A stretch of 9,162 nt of DNA from Synergistaceae bacterium (lineage in GTDB: Bacteria > Synergistota > Synergistia > Synergistales > Aminobacteriaceae), in assembly GCA_017394925.1 (NCBI GenBank), contig JAFPWQ010000182.1:1-9162 (forward strand). The letters run 5' to 3'. Both the position numbers and the translations under genes were made by a program. The notes under the pieces are model-generated. The model saw nothing but the letters and a program-made list of their open reading frames with translations, did not search any database and was not told the origin of the DNA. How positions within the stretch are numbered: the stretch's first letter is position 1; every line of letters begins with the position of its first letter. Shown in pieces: positions 4,774 through 9,162 of this stretch.

Positions 4774-6609
4774 ATGTGCGGCATATTGGGCTACACAGGA
4801 GACAGAGAAGCCAGTGATATATTGCTCTCAGGTCTGGCAAAACTTGAGTACAGAGGTTATGACTCAGCCGGAATAGCAGTAATGAATGAAGGCAAAATCA
4901 AAATTGAGAAGAACAAAGGCCGGTTAAAGACTCTCGAAGAAAGAATAAAATCATCAGGTGAAGGCATAACAGGCACATGCGGAATCGGTCATACGAGATG
5001 GGCAACTCATGGTGAACCTTCAGACGTGAATGCTCATCCGTTATGGAGCGATGACATGTCGGTTGTGGCTGTGCATAATGGAATCGTCGAGAATTACCGC
5101 GAGATTAAGAACATGCTTGCGAATCACGGTTACGAGTTCTACTCTCAGACTGACACAGAAGCAGCCGTTAAGCTCATTGATTTTTATTACCGTCAGGAGA
5201 AGAGTCCGTTAAAGGCAATCACGGAAGCCATAAAGAAAATCGAAGGCTCATACTGTTTCGTGCTGTTATTCAAAGATTATCCCAATGAAGTCTGGGGAGT
5301 ACGCAAAGATAACCCGTTGATCGCAGGTCAGGGTGAAGGCGAATCATTCCTTGCGTCTGACGTGTCAGCTATTCTGCAGGATACCCGAAAAGTGTATTAT
5401 CTGGATAACATGGACATAGTGCAGTTAAAGAAGGGAGTTGTGAGATTCTTTGACACAGACGGCTACGCAAAGCATAAGGAACTCAGCGAAGTAACATGGG
5501 ATGCTCAAGCGGCGGAAAAGGGCGGTTTTGAGCATTTTATGATGAAAGAGATTCACGAACAGGCACGCGCAGTGAAAGACACATTCAGATCTGTGTTTCA
5601 CGGGAATAAAATAGACCTGTCCGAACATGGCCTCACTGACGAATCGATAAAGCGAATTTCACAGGTATATATCATTGCATGCGGTTCAGCTTATCATGTC
5701 GGGGCAGTAGCACAGTATGTGATTGAAGACCTCGCAAAAATTCCTGTCAGAATCGAAATGGCTTCGGAGTTCAGATACAGACATATGCCTCTGGATAAAA
5801 ACGCGCTCGCAATCATAATATCGCAGTCAGGAGAGACAGCCGACACGTTAGCGGCAATGAGGCTCGCAAAAGAAAACGGGATTAAGACTCTCGCAATCGT
5901 GAATGTTGTGGGCAGTACGATAGCAAGAGAAGCAGACAGTGTTTTTTACACAATGGCAGGACCTGAAATTGCGGTTGCTACGACCAAAGCATACAGTGCA
6001 CAGTTAATCGCATGCTATGTTCTTGCGCTGAACTTCGCAAAGGTGAAAGGGACAATTGATGAGACATATTATGAGCATATAATCGGAGAAATTCAGACAT
6101 TGCCGGAGAAGATAGATGAAATTCTTGACGAGAAAGAACGAATCAGAGAAGTAGCAGAGAGATTCGTGAACGCAAGAAACGCTTTCTATCTGGGCAGAAA
6201 TATAGACTATGCCGTTGCTATGGAAGGCAGCTTAAAGATGAAAGAGATAAGCTATCTTCACAGTGAGGCAATATCAGCAGGCGAAATGAAACATGGACCC
6301 ATAAGCCTCATCGAAAAGGGAATGCTTGTTGCAGGAATCATGACGCAGAAGAATCTGTATCAGAAGATCGCGAGTAACATGCTTGAGGCAAAATCACGGG
6401 GAGGATTTCTGCTTGTGATTGCACCCCGTAATTGTGAGGCCATGAAAGATGACGCTGATTTTGTGTTTCACATTCCTGAGACTGACGAACATCTGAGCGC
6501 AAGTTTATCCGTGATACCTCTTCAGTTAATGGGATATTACGTTGCTGTTGCGAGAAAACTTGACGTAGATAAACCGAGAAATCTTGCGAAGAGCGTTACA
6601 GTTGAATAA
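4774..6609 (+). CDS. glmS: Glutamine--fructose-6-phosphate aminotransferase (isomerizing)
   Basis: A 611-residue cytoplasmic enzyme making glucosamine-6-phosphate from fructose-6-phosphate and glutamine, the first step toward UDP-GlcNAc for peptidoglycan and other envelope glycans. The glutaminase domain begins MCGILGY; C2 becomes the N-terminal nucleophile after Met removal. HTRWATHGEPSDVNAHP (73-89) and HNGIVENY (101-108) are glutamine-site motifs. Two SIS sugar-isomerase domains follow: SQSGETADTLAA (350-361) and GRNIDYAVAMEGSLKMKEIS (474-493), with EAISAGEMKHGP (498-509). The C-terminus KPRNLAKSVTVE is the classic ending. The ATG at 4774 is fixed by C2 and by GGAGGG seven nt upstream; an in-frame ATG at 4717 would bury the catalytic cysteine. 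The 144-bp upstream region is too short and lacks the structure for a glmS ribozyme. Length is normal and all key motifs are intact. Confidence 0.98.
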   Translation: MCGILGYTGDREASDILLSGLAKLEYRGYDSAGIAVMNEGKIKIEKNKGRLKTLEERIKSSGEGITGTCGIGHTRWATHGEPSDVNAHPLWSDDMSVVAVHNGIVENYREIKNMLANHGYEFYSQTDTEAAVKLIDFYYRQEKSPLKAITEAIKKIEGSYCFVLLFKDYPNEVWGVRKDNPLIAGQGEGESFLASDVSAILQDTRKVYYLDNMDIVQLKKGVVRFFDTDGYAKHKELSEVTWDAQAAEKGGFEHFMMKEIHEQARAVKDTFRSVFHGNKIDLSEHGLTDESIKRISQVYIIACGSAYHVGAVAQYVIEDLAKIPVRIEMASEFRYRHMPLDKNALAIIISQSGETADTLAAMRLAKENGIKTLAIVNVVGSTIAREADSVFYTMAGPEIAVATTKAYSAQLIACYVLALNFAKVKGTIDETYYEHIIGEIQTLPEKIDEILDEKERIREVAERFVNARNAFYLGRNIDYAVAMEGSLKMKEISYLHSEAISAGEMKHGPISLIEKGMLVAGIMTQKNLYQKIASNMLEAKSRGGFLLVIAPRNCEAMKDDADFVFHIPETDEHLSASLSVIPLQLMGYYVAVARKLDVDKPRNLAKSVTVE

Positions 6610-6617
6610 GAGAATGC

Positions 6618-6657
6618 AAAAACTCCCCCTGATTTGATTCAAGGGGAGCTGCTTTTT
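6618..6657. terminator. Bidirectional terminator between glmS and the FdtA-like gene
   Basis: The stem arms at 6621-6632 and 6639-6650 pair over up to 12 bp in minus-strand RNA (G-U pairs included), with a six-nt loop and TTTTTG after it. In plus-strand RNA the stem has two mismatches and is followed by a GC and then TTTTTATT. It thus ends glmS from one side and the convergent 6656-7093 gene from the other. Confidence 0.85.
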
Positions 6658-7093
6658 ATTTGCTGTTTATGAGCCTTATGTATTCATCGTAATTACGTAT
6701 GTATTCGCTGTTATCGTAATGAGTGCTCGCGAGAACCAGCAAAACAGAATCTTCTGAGAAATCGTACATGTCCTTCCATATCATTGGAGGAATATATACA
6801 CCCATCATAGGCCGGTTAAGTTCAGTAACAATTTCTTCGTGTCCGTCCGTTAATCTCAGTTTGCTTTCTCCTGCAGCATTCACCAGAACAAAATCCGAAA
6901 TTTTATTTGCATGTCTGCCGCGTATTACGTCCCTGTCAGAATCGTAAATGTAGAACACTCGCTTAATCTCAAACGGAATTGTTATGCCGCCTTCAATTAC
7001 TACAAGTTTTCCGCGCTCATCGCCAAGCCAGTTAAAATTTATCACAGGGCATCTTTCACGAAGGGATTTAGAGTTTATACCCCCCCCCCACAA
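6656..7093 (-). CDS. FdtA/QdtA-like sugar 3,4-ketoisomerase (cupin), 5' end interrupted by poly-G
   Basis: A cupin of the WxcM/FdtA family, whose studied members convert dTDP-4-keto-6-deoxyglucose to the 3-keto sugar for surface polysaccharides. Numbered from the TTG at 7093, GDERGKLVVIEGG (24-36), PFEIKRVFYIYD (40-51), RGRH (58-61) and YIPPMIWKDMYDFSEDSVLL (100-119) are family blocks, ending THYDNSEYIRNYDEY. Studied ketoisomerases have HxH here, as I recall; this protein has H61-A-N63, so activity is uncertain. The TTG has no ribosome binding site. The better start is an ATG at 7128-7130 with AAAGGA 7 nt before it, but from there the frame crosses ten G and stops at 7068. Losing one G would join the ATG to the full cupin. 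The gene is thus either phase-variable and off, or affected by a homopolymer miscall. It follows the glucosidase by 38 bp and may be cotranscribed. No other deoxysugar genes are visible. Confidence 0.8.
   Translation of the reverse strand: MWGGGINSKSLRERCPVINFNWLGDERGKLVVIEGGITIPFEIKRVFYIYDSDRDVIRGRHANKISDFVLVNAAGESKLRLTDGHEEIVTELNRPMMGVYIPPMIWKDMYDFSEDSVLLVLASTHYDNSEYIRNYDEYIRLINSK
7080..7089. repeat. Run of ten C (ten G in the coding strand), candidate phase-variation tract
   Basis: An uninterrupted C10 on the plus strand lies within the first codons of the FdtA-like gene. Tracts this long slip readily during replication. With ten G the ATG at 7130 reads into a stop after 20 codons; with nine G it reads into the cupin; with eleven it stops almost at once at TAA. 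No other homopolymer of this length occurs in the window. Confidence 0.75.
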
Positions 7094-7168
7094 GGGTAGT
7101 ATTACTGATTTTTCCTTTGTTTGAAATCATGATATTTTCCTTTGAATGTCTGATGAGATTTTGAATCA

Positions 7169-8926
7169 TTATAGCACAGGCGCATATATTCTTGCTTCCA
7201 ACGGTGAAAGCTCTGATGTATTTTCATTTCCTTCACTGCTGAGAATGATTTTATGTTTACTCGTGAATTCATCAGGAAGTTTTACGGGCTTGTCCGTGAA
7301 ATTTGCAATCGTGATTAGCCTACTGTCTTCATCATCATAACGTTCAAACGCGTATATCTCTTCGCTCTCTGGAAATATTTCTTTATATGCTCCCGTGATA
7401 AGCACTTCATGATTCTTCCTTAAGTCTGAGAGTTTACGATACCATTTGAGAACAGATGTATCATCTTTTTCTTCGGATTCAGCGTTTATCCCTGCGTAAT
7501 TATCATTCACAGGCAGCCATGTCTTTACGCCCTCATGAGAGAACCCTGCATTTTTTCCTGAAGTCCAGTGCATTGGTGTACGCGCATTATCACGGCTGAA
7601 ATACCGTACGAACTTCATCGCTTCGTCCTTCGTGAAGCCCTCTTTGAGCGCAATCTCATACTGGCCATGACTCGAAATGTCATCGTAGAATGTTATGTCG
7701 TTCCATGATACGTTAGACATTCCCAATTCCTGACCCTGATAGATAAACGGTGTACCTCTCAATGTCATTAAGATAGTCGCAAGAACTTTTGCGGCCTTCT
7801 TTGTGTCATAGCCTTCCGGGAAAAAATGATTTACGCTTCGTGGCTGATCGTGATTCTCAAAGAATATCGGATACCAGCCGTTACTTGATGTTGCATTCTG
7901 GCTTGCAGTCAATGCGCGCTTAAGATCCGTTAATTTCCATTCACGCGGATAGCACCATATCTCGGATTCATTGAAGGGTAAAGTTACATGGCTGAATTCG
8001 AACAGCATATCAAATACTCCGTCTTTGCCGACCCAGTTATGCAGCTCTTCAGGTGCTACCCCATTAGCCTCACCGACAGTAAATATATCATGGCCGTCTC
8101 TGACTTCACGCTTGAATTCACGAAGGAAATCAAGAATTCCGGGTGAGTTTGCAGTCATTAAGTGAACGTTCACAGTTCCGTCTTTATTGTCCGGTTTGCC
8201 GTCAATAAATTCTTTGGGCTTCTTTATGTACGTTATCGCATCGATTCTGAAGCCTCCCACACATTTTGAGATCCAGAAATTTGCCGCTTCATATAATGCA
8301 TGTCTGACATCTGGATTCTCCCAGTTCAGATCGGGCTGCTCCTTTGCGAACGTGTGAAGATAATATTGCTTTCTGTCTTCGTTCCATGTCCACGCACTGC
8401 CCCCAAAAATTGCTCTCCAGTTTGTCGGTTCACTTCCGTCAGGCTTCGCATCACGCCATATGTACCAGTCTGCTTTGGGATTATCGCGATTCTTTTTTGA
8501 TTCGAGAAACCATTTGTGCTGGTCTGACGTGTGATTGAACACTAAATCCATTACTATCTTTATTCCGCGTTTACCGGCCTCGCTCACTAACTCGTCAAAG
8601 TCATTCATGCTTCCGAATAACGGATTAATGTCCGTGTAGTCTGAAATGTCGTAGCCGTTATCGACCATCGGAGACGGGTAAACAGGAGTGAGCCATATTG
8701 CACAGACATCAAGAGAGTGTAAGTAATCGAGTTTTTCTGTTACGCCTTTAATGTCGCCTGTTCCGCTTTTATCCGTGTCAAGAAAACTCTTCGGGTAAAT
8801 CTGATATACGGGTTTCTTCTGCCACCATTTAAGCACGTTAATTTTTTCTCCTTTCGTGTCAGGCTCAGAATATGATGCTGATACAAGAAGCAAAATGAAA
8901 ATGAGAACTGCAAAAATTTTTCTCAT
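7169..8926 (-). CDS. Exported GH13 alpha-glucosidase (oligo-1,6-glucosidase group)
   Basis: A 585-residue alpha-glucosidase of the GH13 family, closest in pattern to subfamily 31, which removes glucose from the non-reducing end of malto- or isomalto-oligosaccharides. Residues 1-20 are a signal peptide: two basic residues, then VLIFILLLVSASYS, with cleavage likely before E21 and no lipobox. The barrel follows: WWQKKPVYQIYPKSF (34-48), a calcium loop with D50, D52, S54 and D58, region I DLVFNH (127-132), region II GGFRIDA with nucleophile D229, region III GEAN with acid/base E286, and region IV FENHDQPR with D360. A beta-sandwich domain ends the protein. Ala230 after the nucleophile, rather than Val, is linked in this group to alpha-1,4 rather than alpha-1,6 preference. 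Most relatives are cytoplasmic, so export is notable. GGAGG lies 12 nt before the ATG. Catalytic set intact; exact substrate inferred. Confidence 0.94.
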   Translation of the reverse strand: MRKIFAVLIFILLLVSASYSEPDTKGEKINVLKWWQKKPVYQIYPKSFLDTDKSGTGDIKGVTEKLDYLHSLDVCAIWLTPVYPSPMVDNGYDISDYTDINPLFGSMNDFDELVSEAGKRGIKIVMDLVFNHTSDQHKWFLESKKNRDNPKADWYIWRDAKPDGSEPTNWRAIFGGSAWTWNEDRKQYYLHTFAKEQPDLNWENPDVRHALYEAANFWISKCVGGFRIDAITYIKKPKEFIDGKPDNKDGTVNVHLMTANSPGILDFLREFKREVRDGHDIFTVGEANGVAPEELHNWVGKDGVFDMLFEFSHVTLPFNESEIWCYPREWKLTDLKRALTASQNATSSNGWYPIFFENHDQPRSVNHFFPEGYDTKKAAKVLATILMTLRGTPFIYQGQELGMSNVSWNDITFYDDISSHGQYEIALKEGFTKDEAMKFVRYFSRDNARTPMHWTSGKNAGFSHEGVKTWLPVNDNYAGINAESEEKDDTSVLKWYRKLSDLRKNHEVLITGAYKEIFPESEEIYAFERYDDEDSRLITIANFTDKPVKLPDEFTSKHKIILSSEGNENTSELSPLEARIYAPVL

Positions 8927-8966
8927 GATGATACATTACCTCCATACAAAAATTTTCTCATACTTT

Positions 8967-8995
8967 ATCATAAAAAAACGCCCGGTATATTTCAA
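8967..8995 (-). promoter_or_regulatory. Promoter of the glucosidase, overlapping the upstream terminator
   Basis: On the minus strand TTGAAA (8990-8995) lies 17 nt before TATGAT (8967-8972); each box matches five of six consensus bases. The -35 box is in the loop of the terminator at 8972-9002 and the -10 box begins at the last base of its T run. Transcription would start about 35 nt before the glucosidase ATG. Confidence 0.5.
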
Positions 8996-9002
8996 CCGGA
9001 CG
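8972..9002 (-). terminator. Intrinsic terminator of the gene at the right edge
   Basis: On the minus strand arms 8995-9002 and 8979-8986 form an 8-bp stem (one G-U pair) with an 8-nt loop, followed at once by seven T. This is a textbook Rho-independent terminator. It ends the gene whose stop codon is at 9023-9025. Confidence 0.9.
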
Positions 9003-9022
9003 GCCATGAATGCAAATCATAT

Positions 9023-9162
9023 TTATTTTTTCAGTCTTCCGCTTATCTTCTCGAATTCAATACGCATTGCATCACTCTCAAAAATTTTCAGCTCAGGCAT
9101 CTTTAACTCATTCACTGCGTCAAATAAACTTAATCCCGAATGAATCAGACTGCGCAACTCTC
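9023..9162 (-). CDS. C-terminus of an unrecognised protein (partial)
   Basis: The last 45 codons of a minus-strand gene that enters from the right edge. The peptide contains LRSLIHSGLSLFDAVNELKM and then EFEKISGRLKK before the TAA at 9023-9025. It looks soluble and helical, with alternating hydrophobic and charged residues, but I recognise no family. The frame is supported by its clean end and by the intrinsic terminator 20 bp after the stop. The glucosidase gene starts 96 bp downstream with its own promoter, so they are probably separate units. Confidence 0.65.
   Translation of the reverse strand, partial: ELRSLIHSGLSLFDAVNELKMPELKIFESDAMRIEFEKISGRLKK

Noticed and set aside
8856..9143. 95-codon plus-strand frame across the glucosidase start
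   Set aside because: It runs through the signal peptide, a terminator and the end of the next gene on the opposite strand; composition is not protein-like.
1..9162. CRISPR array, insertion sequence, tRNA or rRNA
   Set aside because: I found no spaced direct repeats, transposase motifs, terminal inverted repeats or cloverleaf-like sequence by reading both strands.

Overview
The window looks like chromosomal DNA of an anaerobic, moderately AT-rich bacterium, probably Synergistota or Clostridia. The evidence is indirect: the gene order HIT protein - rpsU - yqeY, strong AGGAGG ribosome binding sites, and a Nif11-leader peptide paired with a radical SAM enzyme. No rRNA, tRNA or taxon-specific marker fixes the phylum. 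Nearly all genes are on the minus strand; glmS is the one clear plus-strand gene.

Layout. (1) 1-75: N-terminus of a hydrophobic membrane protein, minus strand, with its own promoter. (2) 166-2378: a RiPP (ribosomally made, modified peptide) locus, minus strand. It has a 107-residue precursor with a Nif11-type leader, a VAGG cleavage site and a six-cysteine core, and a 523-residue radical SAM/SPASM maturase. The 317 bp between them hide a startless open frame (1785-1922) of 45 residues with seven cysteines, possibly a relic of a second core. (3) 2437-3243: an aldo/keto reductase just upstream of the precursor. (4) 3244-3518: a non-coding stretch with a near-consensus plus-strand promoter that serves no visible gene, an operator-like dyad, and the hairpin ending the next operon. 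(5) 3519-4629: a housekeeping operon (HIT protein, S21, YqeY), with an attenuator-like terminator between rpsU and yqeY. (6) 4774-6609: glmS on the plus strand, ended by a bidirectional terminator. (7) 6656-8926: a secreted GH13 alpha-glucosidase, then an FdtA/QdtA-like sugar isomerase whose 5' end holds a run of ten G. The run puts the only well-placed start out of frame, as in phase-variable surface-glycan genes. (8) 9023-9162: the C-terminus of an unrecognised gene ending in a classic terminator, inside which the glucosidase promoter begins.

How it fits together. In the RiPP locus the leader should recruit the maturase, which would use its radical SAM cluster and two SPASM clusters to crosslink the cysteine- and aromatic-rich core. 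A protease at the Gly-Gly site, not visible here, would release the product. The precursor has an ATG and an optimal ribosome binding site while the enzyme starts with TTG, fitting high peptide and low enzyme output. GlmS and the FdtA-like protein both point to cell-surface sugars, but nothing links them to the RiPP. The most promising items for follow-up are the RiPP pair, the hidden cysteine-rich frame and the poly-G switch.
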